This document shows, in pieces, positions 45,620 to 57,087 of a stretch of 64,000 bases of DNA (the first letter of the stretch is position 1; every line of letters begins with the position of its first letter). The position numbers were made by a program, and so were the translations under genes. Source of the stretch: Shewanella sp. MBTL60-112-B2 (GTDB lineage Bacteria > Pseudomonadota > Gammaproteobacteria > Enterobacterales > Shewanellaceae). Below the pieces are notes generated by a model. That model did not search any database. It was not told the DNA's origin and saw nothing but the letters and a program-made list of their open reading frames with translations. The stretch covers positions 41,022-105,021 of the forward strand of contig NZ_BPFA01000015.1 of assembly GCF_019655055.1 (NCBI RefSeq). Direction: 5' to 3'.

Positions 45620-47092
45620 ATGATTCCTGTTGTGGCCCTAGTTGGGCGACCAAACGTTGGTAAGTCGACCCTTTTTAACAGACTTACCCGTACCAGAGAC
45701 GCGCTTGTCGCTGACTTTCCTGGGCTAACTCGGGATCGTAAATACGGCCGAGCACATCTTGCAGGTTATGAGTTCATCGTAGTTGATACCGGCGGTATTG
45801 ACGGCACTGAAGAAGGGATTGAAACTCGCATGGCCGAGCAATCTCTAGCTGCGATTGAAGAAGCAGATGTAGTGCTATTTTTGACTGACGCTCGCGCGGG
45901 CTTAACCGCTGCCGATCTTGCGATTGCTCAACATTTACGTAGTCGCGAAAAAACCACTTTCGTTGTGGCTAACAAAGTCGACGGTATCGATGCCGATTCT
46001 GCCTGTGCAGAGTTCTGGTCATTGGGTCTAGGTGAAGTCTACCAGATGGCTGCGGCTCAGGGCCGTGGTGTTACCAACATGATTGAATATTCTTTAGCGC
46101 CATATGCAGAAGCAATGGGGATCACTAAAGAAGAAGACAATGATGACGACGAAGAAGAGCGCGAGTACACGGAAGAGCAAGCAGAAGCTGATCAAAAGCG
46201 TCTGCAAGACTTGCCAATCAAGCTTGCTATTATCGGTAAGCCAAACGTAGGTAAATCGACGCTAACTAACCGTATTTTGGGTGAAGAGCGCGTTGTTGTA
46301 TACGATGAGCCAGGCACCACCCGTGACAGTATCTATATTCCTATGGAACGTCAGGGCCGAGAATACGTATTGATTGACACCGCGGGTGTACGTCGTCGTA
46401 GTAAGGTTCATGAAACAGTTGAGAAATTCTCTGTTATTAAGACTCTTAAAGCGGTTGAAGACAGTAACGTAGTCTTGCTTGTTATCGACGCCCGTGAAGG
46501 TATTGCCGAGCAAGATCTAGGTCTATTAGGTTTCGTGCTTAACGCTGGCCGTGCATTAGTTATTGCCGTCAACAAGTGGGACGGTATCGACCAAAACGTT
46601 AAAGACAGAGTGAAAACTGAGCTTGATCGTCGTTTAGGCTTTATCGATTTTGCTCGTATTCACTTTATTTCTGCACTTCATGGTACAGGTGTAGGTCACT
46701 TGTTTGAGTCAATCGAAGAAGCTTACGACAGTGCAACGCGCCGCGTAAGTACCTCTATGCTGACTCGTATCATGCAGATGTCACAAGACGATCACCAGCC
46801 ACCATTGGTTAACGGTCGCCGCGTTAAGCTTAAATACGCTCACGCCGGTGGTTACAACCCACCAATCGTGGTTGTGCACGGTAACCAGGTTAAGAAGCTT
46901 CCAGACTCTTACAAGCGTTATATGATGAACTACTTCCGTCGTTCATTGAAGGTGATTGGTACGCCAATCCAGTTACGCTTCCAAGAGGGTGGCAACCCAT
47001 TTGAGGGGATGAACTCTAAGAAGCTAACAGTGAGTCAGGAGCGTCGTCGTAAACGTATGACAGCCCATATTCGCGACAAGAATAAAGATTAA
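45620..47092 (+). CDS. der: Ribosome biogenesis GTPase Der (EngA)
   Basis: 490 aa with two tandem GTPase domains: [20 protein letters not shown] (residues 8-27) with DTGG and NKVD, and [13 protein letters not shown] (near 205) with [11 protein letters not shown] and NKWD, then the KH-like C-terminal domain ([20 protein letters not shown]) and a basic tail. The acidic linker ([20 protein letters not shown]) between the two domains is typical. Needed for late 50S assembly. Confidence 0.97.
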   Translation: MIPVVALVGRPNVGKSTLFNRLTRTRDALVADFPGLTRDRKYGRAHLAGYEFIVVDTGGIDGTEEGIETRMAEQSLAAIEEADVVLFLTDARAGLTAADLAIAQHLRSREKTTFVVANKVDGIDADSACAEFWSLGLGEVYQMAAAQGRGVTNMIEYSLAPYAEAMGITKEEDNDDDEEEREYTEEQAEADQKRLQDLPIKLAIIGKPNVGKSTLTNRILGEERVVVYDEPGTTRDSIYIPMERQGREYVLIDTAGVRRRSKVHETVEKFSVIKTLKAVEDSNVVLLVIDAREGIAEQDLGLLGFVLNAGRALVIAVNKWDGIDQNVKDRVKTELDRRLGFIDFARIHFISALHGTGVGHLFESIEEAYDSATRRVSTSMLTRIMQMSQDDHQPPLVNGRRVKLKYAHAGGYNPPIVVVHGNQVKKLPDSYKRYMMNYFRRSLKVIGTPIQLRFQEGGNPFEGMNSKKLTVSQERRRKRMTAHIRDKNKD

Positions 47093-47135
47093 TTCGTGTT
47101 TTAGTTTGAGCTTGCTTGAACTAGCCGAATGATAT

Positions 47136-47165
47136 TGAAAAAGGAACCCTAGGGTTCCTTTTTCT
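47136..47165. terminator. Bidirectional terminator between der and the convergent gene
   Basis: AAAAAGGAACCCTAGGGTTCC followed by TTTTT is palindromic (AGGAACC / GGTTCCT, loop CTAG) and serves both strands. Confidence 0.85.
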
Positions 47166-47884
47166 TATTTTGTACTTTGTTGAATAACATCTATGAGTCG
47201 TTGTCTCAATGGCTCGCTTATCGGAAACGTAAAGCTGGCACCTTGCATTATTGCTACGGGTTCAATCACCTGATCTTCCTTGTAAGCCACAACATAGTCA
47301 TTGTCGCTCACCATCTTTTGGTAATGTGTTATCGCATCGATTGCTGTTTTTCGTCCTAGGTCTTTGTAGGTGAATTCAGAAGTATGACTTAACTCATATT
47401 CCGTGTCTCTTTGTTGTTGAAAACGTCTATCGGTGCGACTGACAAAGCCGCGCATGCCACCGGTTTCAATATAAGAGTTACTGGTGCCTTCAATTCGATT
47501 GACGCTAATACCGTCTGGCGTAGTGATTTGATGACCACTCCAAAAGTTAATTTGTTTATGTTTTAAATCAATTAGGATGTCGTTTAACTCTACATGCTTA
47601 TACATATCGTTATGGGTAGTGCGTGTATTGTAGCGATACTGCACAATTAAGCTTTCAAAGGGGCCGTCTTCACCTGAATGGTGACAAGTAATACTGACAA
47701 TATCAGGCAGAGGCTCGCATAAACGATTGGCTAATTCTGGTTTGAATCCATGCTTGATCGCTGCGGCGGTAAAAGAGTCTGAAATGACAACTTCACTCTC
47801 TGGTGTTGCATAGGCGTTGAAGTTTAATGCTGCCAAAACTAGGCCAAGTGACAATCTTATGGTTTTGCTCATATTTGTTCGCAT
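47165..47884 (-). CDS. Exported protein of unknown function
   Basis: 239 aa from ATG 47884, or 235 aa from ATG 47872 (MSKTIRL). A signal peptide (RLSLGLVLAALNFNAYA) precedes a mature protein with two Cys (NRLCEPLPDIVSITCHHSG), a possible disulfide. The rest is a mixed alpha/beta sequence with no motif I recognise; WSGHQITTPDGISVNRIEG and ETGGMRGFVSRTDRRF stand out as conserved-looking. The stop lies in the shared terminator with der. Confidence 0.65.
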   Translation of the reverse strand: MRTNMSKTIRLSLGLVLAALNFNAYATPESEVVISDSFTAAAIKHGFKPELANRLCEPLPDIVSITCHHSGEDGPFESLIVQYRYNTRTTHNDMYKHVELNDILIDLKHKQINFWSGHQITTPDGISVNRIEGTSNSYIETGGMRGFVSRTDRRFQQQRDTEYELSHTSEFTYKDLGRKTAIDAITHYQKMVSDNDYVVAYKEDQVIEPVAIMQGASFTFPISEPLRQRLIDVIQQSTK

Positions 47885-48120
47885 GTAATCTAATCTGTCT
47901 TTTGTTTTGTAGCTTTCGTTATCCAGAAGCTTACTTTCGTGTTAAGAGTGATGAACGTTCAGCCAATTATATCACGATTAATCAACCGTAAGTCTGTGTA
48001 AAAACAAGGTTTACATGGTCTCTATGCGGTATTTTATTTCGCTTACCTAATGGATTAGATTTTTTGGTGATTTCGATAGGAAGTCTGTGTTTTCTGTGGA
48101 GTGAAGTAGAGTTGTTTACT

Positions 48121-49023
48121 CTAAATGGGTTTGCTTTTTGAGAAGTGGTTAATCACGTCTATCAGTTGTGACTTCTGTTTAGTGGAAACCCACTCCAAGT
48201 TGAACAGGTAACAAGCAGACTCCGCCAGAGTTATTTGATGTAAGTTTCTCTGCGAGTTAATTAGCAGTTCAAAGCAGACAGACTCTAAAGTCTGTTTAGA
48301 TATGTGATTAGCACAAGCATAGCTGATTTGAGGTTTATCTGTATCATCTTCAAACTTCCAATAGCACTGTTCATCTAGATTTATTAGCAGTTGCTGGAAA
48401 GTAGCTACAGGCATTTGGTCTTTTACTCGTAAAATAGATGCTAAAGCAATGAGATTATGTCCCCAAAAACCAGGTTGTTTTAGTGCGCTTGCCAGTACTG
48501 TTTGCTCATCAATACTCTTCGGTTTATTGTAATCAGTTGCTACTGGATATGATTGATGGTTATTGCCGTAGAAAGTTGCCGTTACGAACTCACAGAAACG
48601 CTCAATAAATCGCAGTTTTTGCTTTTCTGTTTTTACTAATGGCCAAGCTAGCTTAAAAGCTATCAGTACTGAAATATTATGGCTGAGATACTCATTTTTC
48701 TCTGCACATTGTTCGACGTAATAGCTAAAAATTTCACTAGTATCACTTTGATTAAACCAGTCTTGCATGGTGAAATAGGCGTAGGGGTAGATAGCATGCG
48801 CTAATACCCAGTGACGTCTGCGTGCGACTGGTTCAAAGGGCATTGAACCGGGTTTAAGAATAGCTATGTCAAAGCTAGGTTCCTCTAACTCAATTAGCTT
48901 GTTAATTTTTAGCCAATCTTTTTCAGGCCAATCAAATTGGGCTTTTAGCGATTCAATAGCGAGGTAGCATTTTAGTGCATGCTGTTGGTGAATCGCTGCA
49001 ATTCTTGAAAGTACTTCATCCAT
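48121..49023 (-). CDS. Hypothetical cytoplasmic protein
   Basis: 300 aa, no signal peptide, no membrane helix and no repeats. Rich in Trp, Tyr and Cys (RRRHWVLAHAIYPYAYFTMQ, ESACYLFNLEW) and mostly helical in appearance. I recognise no catalytic motif. The reading frame is long, starts at ATG 49023 and has Shewanella-like codon use, so it is a real gene. It is a single gene between two regions without genes. Confidence 0.6.
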   Translation of the reverse strand: MDEVLSRIAAIHQQHALKCYLAIESLKAQFDWPEKDWLKINKLIELEEPSFDIAILKPGSMPFEPVARRRHWVLAHAIYPYAYFTMQDWFNQSDTSEIFSYYVEQCAEKNEYLSHNISVLIAFKLAWPLVKTEKQKLRFIERFCEFVTATFYGNNHQSYPVATDYNKPKSIDEQTVLASALKQPGFWGHNLIALASILRVKDQMPVATFQQLLINLDEQCYWKFEDDTDKPQISYACANHISKQTLESVCFELLINSQRNLHQITLAESACYLFNLEWVSTKQKSQLIDVINHFSKSKPI

Positions 49024-49632
49024 GTTTGCCTATTCCTTTTTCGCTACTTTATTACCTTTGTTGCTAGGTTACCCTAAATATTTCAGTCGTCTAGCGCAAT
49101 ATCTTTAGTGACTAATTCATTTGGTATAAAAGAAGTAATTAAATCTAACCTATTAATTATTGTTTAGTTTTATCTTTGGGCATACTTCTGGTTTTACCAA
49201 CTTAGGCATCAAATAACGATGTTTTAAATGAAACACCAATTATCCCGTGTAGATACGGTTGAAGCCGTCGAAAACAGGGATGTTTTCGTTGAGCCTACAC
49301 GGACGTACTAGCGGCGAGCTTCAGCAGTGTCTGCACATAAGGTCTTCCTTAACATCCCTGTGAACACGACATTCTGACATCCTGTTGAGCACCCGCGGCA
49401 GGCTATTAACCACTCTAAAGTGACAGTTTAGAATGAGCACTCCTGTAGCAGCGATCCAAAAATAAATGTAATCAGCCTTCCTTCAAAGGCTAACCAACTT
49501 TGGGGCAAAACTGAGTTATGAAGCATACAGAAAACACCAACTCACCATCGAAATTGCCGAAGTGCCACGACATTAATTTTCAAACGAAGTTTGAATCGCT
49601 ATCCTTTAAGCGAAACTTAAACCTAAGGTTAT
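49024..49632. repeat. Hairpin-rich intergenic repeat-like region
   Basis: About 600 bases, no gene. The core at about 49243-49293 is a long imperfect inverted repeat, CCGTGTAG...CTACACGG, enclosing a perfect stem-loop CGAAAACA-GGGA-TGTTTTCG. The flanking stretch (49294-49440) resembles the dispersed intergenic repeats I recall from Shewanella genomes, but there is no second copy here to compare with. TTAGAATGAGCACTCC and GAGTGGTTAA-like words around 49410-49445 hint at further pairing. Confidence 0.45.
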
Positions 49633-50970
49633 CTAACCCACCTCAACCACAGTAGAAGTGACACTGCCATCTCGCAGACGAGTAGTCAGTGTATCGCCAA
49701 TGCAGGTATCAGACGGAGACTGCACCACTTTGCCATCACCTGAAAGCGTAATGCTGTAACCACGGCTTAATGTAGCGAGCGGGCTAACGGTTTCTAATTG
49801 TTGTGCGCGGTGAGCAAGGCGCTGTTCACTCGTCTTTAATTTATCATTGATGGCGTCATTGAGCTTTGCGCTTAAGTAGCTCAACCGCTGCGTTTCAAGC
49901 GTCAGGCGATGCTGCGGTGATTGATTGGCTAATCTATTACTTAAGTTTTGCTGTTTTAAGGTAGAAGCATGTAACTTGGTTTGCATCGCTTGATGCAGGC
50001 GTAGCTGCATTTCATCGAAACTTTGCTCATACATCTGCAGGCGACGCTGTGGATCTTGTTTTTGTAAGCGGTGCTCTATGGTTTGAACTTGGCTTTGTTT
50101 CTTTAGTTGGTAATGCTGCCAAGCCTGTTTAAGGCGTGAAAGCTGTGCTAATAATTTTTGCGCCTTATTGTCGGCATCTTTCGATAATAGTTCAGCACCT
50201 GCAGAGGGGGTTGGCGCACGAAGGTCTGCCACATAATCACTGATGGTCATATCCACTTCATGGCCAACGGCTGACACCACAGGAATACCACTGTTATAAA
50301 TAGTGTGGGCTAAGCCTTCGTCGTTAAAGCTCCATAAATCTTCGAGTGAACCGCCACCACGAGTCACCAGTAATACGTCAACTTCGGCTCGCGAATTAGC
50401 TAGATTAATGGCATCGCAAATACTTTTTGCGGCATCAGTGCCTTGTACGGGAGTAGGGTAGATAATGACTTCTATTGATGAATCACGGCGGGCAAGCACA
50501 TGCAAAATATCGCGAATAGCAGCACCAGTAGGCGAGGTGACAACACCAATTTTTTGAATGTTAGCGGGAAGCGGGCGTTTAGTATCACTGGCAAAAAGGC
50601 CTTCGGCCGCAAGCTTCATCTTTAACGCTTCATATTGCTGTGCGAGTAAACCGTCACCAGCTGGCAACATAGACTCAATTAGCAATTGATAATCGCCACG
50701 AGGTTCGTAGACGCTGATATTGCCTTTAACTAAAACCTGTTGGCCGTTAGCGGGGCGAAAGGTAACCGCTTGATTACGGCCTTTAAACATAGCGCAGCGA
50801 ATTTGTGAGAAATTATCTTTGAGGGTTAAATACCAATGGCCAGAGCCCGGCGCCGCAAAGTTTGAAATTTCAGCATTGAGCCAAATTCGGCCAAGCTGAC
50901 CCTCTAAAAGTTGTCTAACTTCGCCGTTGAGGCGGGAGACGGTATAAACATCGTTTTTTGGGGTTTTCAT
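49633..50970 (-). CDS. xseA: Exodeoxyribonuclease VII large subunit
   Basis: 445 aa from ATG 50970 ([15 protein letters not shown]); a GTG at 50985 is in frame but gives no family match. N-terminal OB fold ([27 protein letters not shown]), catalytic core ([66 protein letters not shown] split here), then a long coiled-coil region (about 270-400). Degrades single-stranded DNA with the small subunit XseB, which is not in the window. Divergent from guaB. Confidence 0.96.
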   Translation of the reverse strand: MKTPKNDVYTVSRLNGEVRQLLEGQLGRIWLNAEISNFAAPGSGHWYLTLKDNFSQIRCAMFKGRNQAVTFRPANGQQVLVKGNISVYEPRGDYQLLIESMLPAGDGLLAQQYEALKMKLAAEGLFASDTKRPLPANIQKIGVVTSPTGAAIRDILHVLARRDSSIEVIIYPTPVQGTDAAKSICDAINLANSRAEVDVLLVTRGGGSLEDLWSFNDEGLAHTIYNSGIPVVSAVGHEVDMTISDYVADLRAPTPSAGAELLSKDADNKAQKLLAQLSRLKQAWQHYQLKKQSQVQTIEHRLQKQDPQRRLQMYEQSFDEMQLRLHQAMQTKLHASTLKQQNLSNRLANQSPQHRLTLETQRLSYLSAKLNDAINDKLKTSEQRLAHRAQQLETVSPLATLSRGYSITLSGDGKVVQSPSDTCIGDTLTTRLRDGSVTSTVVEVG

Positions 50971-51011
50971 AATTTTTTTACACACAAATGCGAATTAGTG
51001 TCTATTTTCCA

Positions 51012-51040
51012 TTTACCAACCCAGATATGCAAGGTATAAT
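51012..51040 (+). promoter_or_regulatory. Sigma-70-like promoter of guaBA
   Basis: TTTACC (51012-51017), 17-nt spacer, TATAAT (51035-51040); 50 bp before the guaB start. Confidence 0.65.
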
Positions 51041-51090
51041 CTCGCCGCAATATTTCACCTCTAATTCCTACTCTCTTGGGGAGATGTTGC

Positions 51091-52563
51091 ATGTTAAGAT
51101 TGAAAAAAGAAGCGTTAACTTTTGATGATGTGTTGCTGGTTCCAGCGCACTCTACCGTCCTCCCAAATACAGCTGTTTTAAAAACACGCCTGACGAATAA
51201 GATTGAGTTGAATACTCCAATCGTGTCCGCTGCTATGGATACAGTTACTGAAGCTCGCTTGGCAATTGCTATTGCTCAAGAAGGTGGCCTAGGCTTTATC
51301 CATAAAAACATGACGATTGAGCAGCAAGCTGAAGAAGTTCGCAAAGTAAAAATTTACGAAGCGGGTATCGTTCAGCAGCCAGTGACAGTGACCCCAGCAA
51401 CGACACTAGCCGATGTTAAGGTTCTAACTGAAAAAAATGGTTTCGCAGGTTACCCAGTGGTAAACGACGCTAACGAGTTAGTGGGTATTATCACTGGCCG
51501 CGACGTACGTTTTATCACTGATTGGTCGCGCACCGTTGATCAAGTGATGACTCCAAAAGATCGTCTAGTGACTGTACTTGAAGGCACTAAGCTAGATGAA
51601 GTTCAAAAGTTGATGCATTCTCACCGCGTTGAGAAAGTATTAGTTGTTGATGACAACTTCAAGCTTAAGGGTCTTATCACTGTTAAAGATTTCCAAAAAG
51701 CAGAGCGTAAACCAAACGCATGTAAAGACGAGTTAGGTCGTTTACGTGTTGGTGCAGCTGTTGGTGCAGGTCCAGGTAACGAAGAACGTGTTGACGCCCT
51801 AGTATTAGCTGGCGTTGATATCTTGCTTATCGACTCGTCTCACGGTCATTCTGAAGGTGTTCTACAACGCATTCGTGATACTCGTGCTAAATACCCAGAC
51901 TTACAAATCGTTGGTGGTAACGTCGCTACAGCTGAAGGTGCGATTGCACTCGTTGAAGCGGGCGTTAACGCAGTTAAAGTCGGTATTGGTCCTGGCTCTA
52001 TCTGTACAACACGTATCGTAACGGGTGTGGGTGTTCCGCAAATTACTGCTGTATCAGACGCTGCAGCTGCGGTTAAGCACTTAGACATTCCAGTGATTGC
52101 TGACGGTGGTATCCGTTTCTCTGGTGACCTTGCTAAAGCATTAGCTGCTGGCGCATCGTGCATCATGGCGGGTTCTATGTTTGCTGGTACTGATGAAGCG
52201 CCAGGTGAAACTGAGCTTTATAACGGTCGTGCATATAAGTCATACCGTGGTATGGGCTCACTAGGTGCAATGACTCAGACTCAAGGTTCATCTGACCGTT
52301 ACTTCCAAAGTGATAACGCAGCAGACAAGCTAGTACCTGAAGGTATTGAAGGTCGCGTAGCTTACAAAGGTAAGCTAAAAGAGATCATTCACCAGCACAT
52401 GGGCGGTCTACGTTCATGCATGGGCCTAACAGGTTGTGCAACGATTAAAGAGCTAAATGAGAAAGCTGAGTTTGTGAAAATCACTGCAGCGGGCATGGGT
52501 GAATCTCATGTTCACGACGTGACGATTAGTAAAGAAGCACCTAACTACAGCACTCGTTCTTAA
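51091..52563 (+). CDS. guaB: IMP dehydrogenase
   Basis: 490 aa from ATG 51091, behind GGGGAG with 7-nt spacing; the in-frame TTG 51076 includes that site and is rejected. Oxidises IMP to XMP, the first step of GMP synthesis. Seen: [16 protein letters not shown], a CBS pair (about 95-205), the catalytic loop [18 protein letters not shown] (Cys near 305), and the flap [14 protein letters not shown] [15 protein letters not shown]. guaA follows after 123 bp. Confidence 0.98.
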   Translation: MLRLKKEALTFDDVLLVPAHSTVLPNTAVLKTRLTNKIELNTPIVSAAMDTVTEARLAIAIAQEGGLGFIHKNMTIEQQAEEVRKVKIYEAGIVQQPVTVTPATTLADVKVLTEKNGFAGYPVVNDANELVGIITGRDVRFITDWSRTVDQVMTPKDRLVTVLEGTKLDEVQKLMHSHRVEKVLVVDDNFKLKGLITVKDFQKAERKPNACKDELGRLRVGAAVGAGPGNEERVDALVLAGVDILLIDSSHGHSEGVLQRIRDTRAKYPDLQIVGGNVATAEGAIALVEAGVNAVKVGIGPGSICTTRIVTGVGVPQITAVSDAAAAVKHLDIPVIADGGIRFSGDLAKALAAGASCIMAGSMFAGTDEAPGETELYNGRAYKSYRGMGSLGAMTQTQGSSDRYFQSDNAADKLVPEGIEGRVAYKGKLKEIIHQHMGGLRSCMGLTGCATIKELNEKAEFVKITAAGMGESHVHDVTISKEAPNYSTRS

Positions 52564-52578
52564 TTAGTGTTTTAAATC

Positions 52579-52605
52579 TTAAGGGCGACATATAATGTCG
52601 CCCTT
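52579..52605 (+). terminator. Hairpin between guaB and guaA
   Basis: TTAAGGGCGACAT and ATGTCGCCCTTAA form a long perfect stem around ATA. The following T-run is poor (AATT), so it may be a processing or attenuation site that sets the guaB to guaA ratio rather than a full terminator. Confidence 0.6.
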
Positions 52606-52686
52606 AAATTAAGCTAAGCAGAAAGGTCAAAAAGCACTCACTGCTTAGTTAGTTAACAATAAAGAAAAATAGAGATAAGGTACCCC

Positions 52687-54264
52687 ATGAGCAACATTCA
52701 TGAGCATAAGATCCTCATATTAGATTTTGGATCGCAATACACTCAACTGATCGCCCGTCGTATTCGTGAAATCGGTGTGTATTGTGAACTTTGGGCTTGG
52801 GATGTTTCTGAAGAGCAAATTCGTGAATTCGCTCCTAACGGCATTATCTTAGCCGGTGGCCCTGAAAGTGTTACCGCTGAGAACTCACCTCGTGCTCCAG
52901 AATATGTGTTTAACGCTGGCGTACCTGTACTAGGTATTTGTTACGGCATGCAAACCATGTCTGAGCAGCTTGGTGGTAAAGTTATTCAAGGTGTAGGCGA
53001 AGGTGAATTTGGCTACGCACAAGTTGAATTACAAACTGAATCTGCACTATTCAAAGCGATTGAAGACGCGGTAAGCGAAACAGGCAAGCCACTGCTTGAC
53101 GTATGGATGAGCCACGGTGACAAGGTTTCTGAAATTCCAGCAGGTTTTGTGGCTGTTGCTAAGACTGAAACGTGTCCTTTTGCAGCTATGGCAAATGAAG
53201 ACAAGCAGTTCTACGGCGTGCAGTTCCACCCAGAAGTGACTCATACTCGTCAAGGTAAGCGTATGCTTGAGCATTTCGCCCTTGAGATCTGTGCTTGTCC
53301 AGCAAACTGGAAACCTGCTTCAATTATTGAAGATGCGGTAGAGCGCTTAAAAGAGCAGATTGGTGATGACGAAGTTATCTTAGGTCTATCTGGTGGTGTT
53401 GATTCATCAGTGGTTGCTATGCTGCTTCACCGCGCAATTGGTGACAAGCTAACATGTGTGTTCGTTGATAACGGTCTACTTCGTCTTAACGAAGCGCAGC
53501 AAGTTATGGACATGTTTGGTGACCACTTCGGTCTAAACATCGTTCACGTTGATGCTGAAAACCGTTTCTTAGATGCAATGGCTGGCGAAGCAGAACCTGA
53601 AGCTAAGCGTAAGATCATTGGCCGTGTATTCGTAGAAATCTTCGATGAAGAATCTAAGAAGTGCGTTAATGCTAAATGGCTTGCACAAGGCACTATCTAC
53701 CCAGACGTTATTGAGTCTGCTGGTAGCGCAACGGGTAAGGCACACTGCATTAAGTCACACCATAACGTTGGCGGTTTACCAGATGATATGGCAATGGGTC
53801 TGGTTGAGCCATTACGTGAACTGTTTAAAGATGAAGTGCGTAAGATTGGTCTAGAGCTAGGTCTGCCATACGACATGCTTTACCGTCACCCGTTCCCAGG
53901 ACCAGGTCTTGGTGTACGTGTTCTAGGTGAAGTGAAGAAAGAATACTGTGACTTGCTACGTTTAGCTGATGCGATTTTCATCGAAGAGCTACACAAAGCT
54001 GACCTTTACAACAAGGTAAGCCAAGCATTTACCGTGTTCCTGCCAGTACGTTCTGTTGGCGTAATGGGCGACGGTCGTAAGTACGACTGGGTTGTATCAC
54101 TACGTGCAGTAGAAACTATCGACTTTATGACAGCGCATTGGGCACACCTACCTTATGATTTCCTTGGTCGTGTATCTAACCGTATCATTAACGAAGTAAA
54201 TGGTATTTCACGCGTGGTTTACGACATTTCAGGTAAGCCACCTGCAACGATTGAATGGGAATAA
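52687..54264 (+). CDS. guaA: GMP synthase (glutamine-hydrolysing)
   Basis: 525 aa. N-terminal class I glutamine amidotransferase with the Cys in GICYGMQTM (near 86) and HPEVTHT; ATP-pyrophosphatase P-loop [10 protein letters not shown] (near 235); C-terminal dimerisation domain with [13 protein letters not shown] and a last-residue pattern PPATIEWE. Converts XMP to GMP. Second gene of guaBA, closed by a strong terminator. Confidence 0.98.
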   Translation: MSNIHEHKILILDFGSQYTQLIARRIREIGVYCELWAWDVSEEQIREFAPNGIILAGGPESVTAENSPRAPEYVFNAGVPVLGICYGMQTMSEQLGGKVIQGVGEGEFGYAQVELQTESALFKAIEDAVSETGKPLLDVWMSHGDKVSEIPAGFVAVAKTETCPFAAMANEDKQFYGVQFHPEVTHTRQGKRMLEHFALEICACPANWKPASIIEDAVERLKEQIGDDEVILGLSGGVDSSVVAMLLHRAIGDKLTCVFVDNGLLRLNEAQQVMDMFGDHFGLNIVHVDAENRFLDAMAGEAEPEAKRKIIGRVFVEIFDEESKKCVNAKWLAQGTIYPDVIESAGSATGKAHCIKSHHNVGGLPDDMAMGLVEPLRELFKDEVRKIGLELGLPYDMLYRHPFPGPGLGVRVLGEVKKEYCDLLRLADAIFIEELHKADLYNKVSQAFTVFLPVRSVGVMGDGRKYDWVVSLRAVETIDFMTAHWAHLPYDFLGRVSNRIINEVNGISRVVYDISGKPPATIEWE

Positions 54265-54326
54265 TGGCTGACGCCTAACCCATTAACGTTAAGACCTACA
54301 TGGGTCTGATTTATATCGATAATAAA

Positions 54327-54359
54327 AACGCGTTCATAGCAATATGAACGCGTTTTTTT
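54327..54359 (+). terminator. Terminator of guaBA
   Basis: AACGCGTTCATA and TATGAACGCGTT pair around GCAA, followed by TTTTT. Confidence 0.92.
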
Positions 54360-54438
54360 ATGCTTGTTAATAAGTTATTCAACTATAAATAGTTAAAGGG
54401 ACTATATCGATTAGAACAGCATTAAAGGGAGTTTGCCT

Positions 54439-56370
54439 ATGCGCTATAGAGCGGAAGTTGATGGATTAAGAGCCTTAGCCGTGATCCCAGTGATCTTGTT
54501 TCATGCCGGATTTAACCAGTTTAGTGGCGGTTTTGTTGGGGTCGATGTGTTTTTTGTGATCAGTGGCTATTTGATTACTAGCATCATCTTAAACGAGCTC
54601 GAGCAAGAAAAATTTAGCATCCTTAACTTCTATGAGCGCCGCGCAAGAAGGATCTTACCGGTACTCTTCTTTGTTATCCTAGTTTGTATTCCATTTGCTT
54701 GGCTCTGGTTAATGCCGCTGGATCTGCAAGATTTCTTTCAGAGTATCGTGGCGGTAGCGACGTTCTCCTCCAATATCCTGTTTTGGCTGGAGAGTGATTA
54801 TTTTGATACCGCGGCGGAGCTTAAGCCTTTATTGCATACCTGGAGTCTGGCGGTTGAGGAGCAATATTATATCTTCTTTCCACTACTTTTAATGATGCTA
54901 TGGGGTATGGGAAAGCGGGTGATTTTAGTGGCGTTCGCGATTATTTTCTTGTTGAGTTTATCGTTAGCCCAGTGGGCGGCTTTCAATGCACCTAGCGCTA
55001 ATTTTTATTTGTTACCGACTCGAGGCTGGGAGCTGCTAATTGGTGTATTTGCCGCATTTTTCCTAAATCAGCAATTGCCTCACTGGATGACTTCAAGCTT
55101 AAATAATAGTCTCAGTATTCTGGGGTTGTTATTGATTGTTTTTTCAATTTTCATCTTCGATTCCAGTGTGCCGTTCCCAAGTGTTTATGCTTTGGTTCCA
55201 ACAATCGGTACGGTACTGATTATTGTATTTGCCCAAGAGGGGAGCTGGGTTCAGCGCTGCTTAAGCTTCAAGCCCCTAGTCGGTGTAGGCTTGATAAGTT
55301 ATAGCGCCTATTTATGGCATCAACCTGTATTTGCGTTTGTAAAATACCGCAGCTTTACTGAGCCCTCGGTTTGGCTGATGCTGTCATTGTGCGCCGCTGT
55401 AGTGGGACTATCTTATTTAAGCTGGCGTTTTGTGGAGATCCCCTTTAGAAACAAGCAGGCCTACAGTCGACAGTTCATCTTTAGTAGTGGTGGAGTATTA
55501 ACGGCTGTATTGGTTATAGGTGGGCTATGGATTGATAATCAGCAGCTCTATAAGGCAAATGACGCCTACTTAGATTTGATGGTCAAATCCTACCAACCTG
55601 ATAACCGTGAGCTAGGTGCTGATAGTTGGCAATACTTACGAACATTGAGTGGCAATCAAGATTATGGCGTGGATAAGAATAACTTTGATAGAACTCAATG
55701 GTTCGAAGTTGAGGACGACAGACAAAAATTATTGATTGTCGGCAATTCTCACTCAAAAGATCTATTTAATGTACTCACCAGTAGTGAGGCTACCCTTGCA
55801 CAGTTCCAAATTGCGCGCTTTGGCACCGAAATTGGCCATATAGACGAGTCATTTTTTAGTTCGCCGAATTATCGCTTGGCTGATGCTGTTATGTTGGCGT
55901 CTCAATATAAACCGCAGGACCTTAGCCAGATTGAAGTGTTAGTCGCTCGCCTATTAGCCGACAATAAAAAAACAATTTTAGTGAAAAACATCTATGAGTT
56001 TGAAGAGTTTGGTCAGCGCACCTATGCCGACTTCCTATTTCACCTCCTAGCTAAGGAACATGGAACTGACAATATTTCTAACCTAGATATTTTCAAGATT
56101 AATCAGAAGCATTTTGAACAGTTTTCTCATCGAGAATTTAAGCAGTTTACTCAAAAGGCTAATTTAACGTTAGCGGCTCTCGCTGGGCAATATCAAGATG
56201 TGATACTGCTCGATAGAATGGATTATGTGTGTAATAAGCGCGAGCGAGTCTGTTATGCCATTGATAACGAATACCAGAAGTACTTCTATGATTACGGACA
56301 CCATACGGTTGCGGGGGCGATGTTTTTTGGAGAGCGAGTTGATAAGGTTAACTGGTTAGGCAAGATTTAG
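54439..56370 (+). CDS. OafA/YrhL-type membrane acyltransferase with SGNH domain
   Basis: 643 aa from ATG 54439, 7 nt after AGGGAG. Residues 1-335 are an acyltransferase-3 domain with about ten membrane helices: YRAEVDGLRALAVIPVILFHAG (the family His), FVGVDVFFVISGYLI, FYERRARRILP and HTWSLAVEEQYYIFFP. The C-terminal 230 residues form a periplasmic SGNH-hydrolase-like domain with IVGNSHSKDLF and DYGHHTVAGA. Such two-domain proteins O-acetylate surface polysaccharide or lipopolysaccharide. No sugar-synthesis cluster is nearby, so the target is unknown. Confidence 0.9.
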   Translation: MRYRAEVDGLRALAVIPVILFHAGFNQFSGGFVGVDVFFVISGYLITSIILNELEQEKFSILNFYERRARRILPVLFFVILVCIPFAWLWLMPLDLQDFFQSIVAVATFSSNILFWLESDYFDTAAELKPLLHTWSLAVEEQYYIFFPLLLMMLWGMGKRVILVAFAIIFLLSLSLAQWAAFNAPSANFYLLPTRGWELLIGVFAAFFLNQQLPHWMTSSLNNSLSILGLLLIVFSIFIFDSSVPFPSVYALVPTIGTVLIIVFAQEGSWVQRCLSFKPLVGVGLISYSAYLWHQPVFAFVKYRSFTEPSVWLMLSLCAAVVGLSYLSWRFVEIPFRNKQAYSRQFIFSSGGVLTAVLVIGGLWIDNQQLYKANDAYLDLMVKSYQPDNRELGADSWQYLRTLSGNQDYGVDKNNFDRTQWFEVEDDRQKLLIVGNSHSKDLFNVLTSSEATLAQFQIARFGTEIGHIDESFFSSPNYRLADAVMLASQYKPQDLSQIEVLVARLLADNKKTILVKNIYEFEEFGQRTYADFLFHLLAKEHGTDNISNLDIFKINQKHFEQFSHREFKQFTQKANLTLAALAGQYQDVILLDRMDYVCNKRERVCYAIDNEYQKYFYDYGHHTVAGAMFFGERVDKVNWLGKI

Positions 56371-56565
56371 CCCTACAATGAGCGATTGATGGCTCGTTTA
56401 AGTATAAAGCTTGATATAATCTGGCGTCATAGATTGACAGTGTTTTTACTTAGCTATGTTTTTCAAATGATATGTTTTCAAATGTTAAGCATTTCAAATG
56501 CGATGTTTCAAGCAGGGTTAAGTTAACAATATCGAACGGTTATAGATAAATATTAGGGGCGTAGA
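56371..56565. other. Short gap before tadA
   Basis: Contains three partial repeats of TTTCAAATG / TTTTCAAATG (about 56460-56505). No terminator is seen after the acyltransferase gene. Confidence 0.35.
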
Positions 56566-57087
56566 TTGTCACAGCAGGAACAGGATATCCATTTCATGAA
56601 AATGGCGATGGATATGGCGATAAAAGCGGAAGAGAAGGGGGAAGTACCTGTTGGAGCCGTGTTGGTTAAAAATGGTGAAGTGGTCAGCGCTGGATTTAAT
56701 TTTAGTATAGGTTTACACGACCCAAGTGCTCATGCCGAAATGCAGTGTTTGCGCCAAGCAGGGCAGATAATGCAAAACTACCGCTTACTCGATACCACAC
56801 TGTATGTGACGCTGGAGCCCTGTGCAATGTGTGCAGGAGCTATTGTACACTCTCGAATTAATCGCTTGGTATTTGGCGCCCGTGATGAAAAAACTGGTGC
56901 AGCAGGCACTGTGATCGACATTGTGCGACTCAGTGCTTTTAATCATCAAGTTGATGTTAGCTCTGGCGTGCTTGAAACCGAGTGTAGCGAACAGCTAAGC
57001 GCATTTTTCAAGCGTAGAAGAAAAGAGAAAAAGGCAGCCAAAGCCTTAGCTAAGCAACAAGCCTTGTTATCGACTCCTAAGAGTTAA
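56566..57087 (+). CDS. tadA: tRNA adenosine-34 deaminase TadA
   Basis: 173 aa, starting at TTG behind AGGGG. Zinc deaminase that makes inosine at the wobble position of tRNA-Arg(ACG). Motifs HAEMQCLRQAG (zinc His and catalytic Glu, near 57) and EPCAMCAGAIVHSRI (zinc Cys pair, near 87), then VFGARDEKTGAAGT. The basic tail (FFKRRRKEKKAAKALAKQ) is typical. Its 3' end overlaps a small convergent ORF by 4 bp. Confidence 0.96.
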   Translation: MSQQEQDIHFMKMAMDMAIKAEEKGEVPVGAVLVKNGEVVSAGFNFSIGLHDPSAHAEMQCLRQAGQIMQNYRLLDTTLYVTLEPCAMCAGAIVHSRINRLVFGARDEKTGAAGTVIDIVRLSAFNHQVDVSSGVLETECSEQLSAFFKRRRKEKKAAKALAKQQALLSTPKS

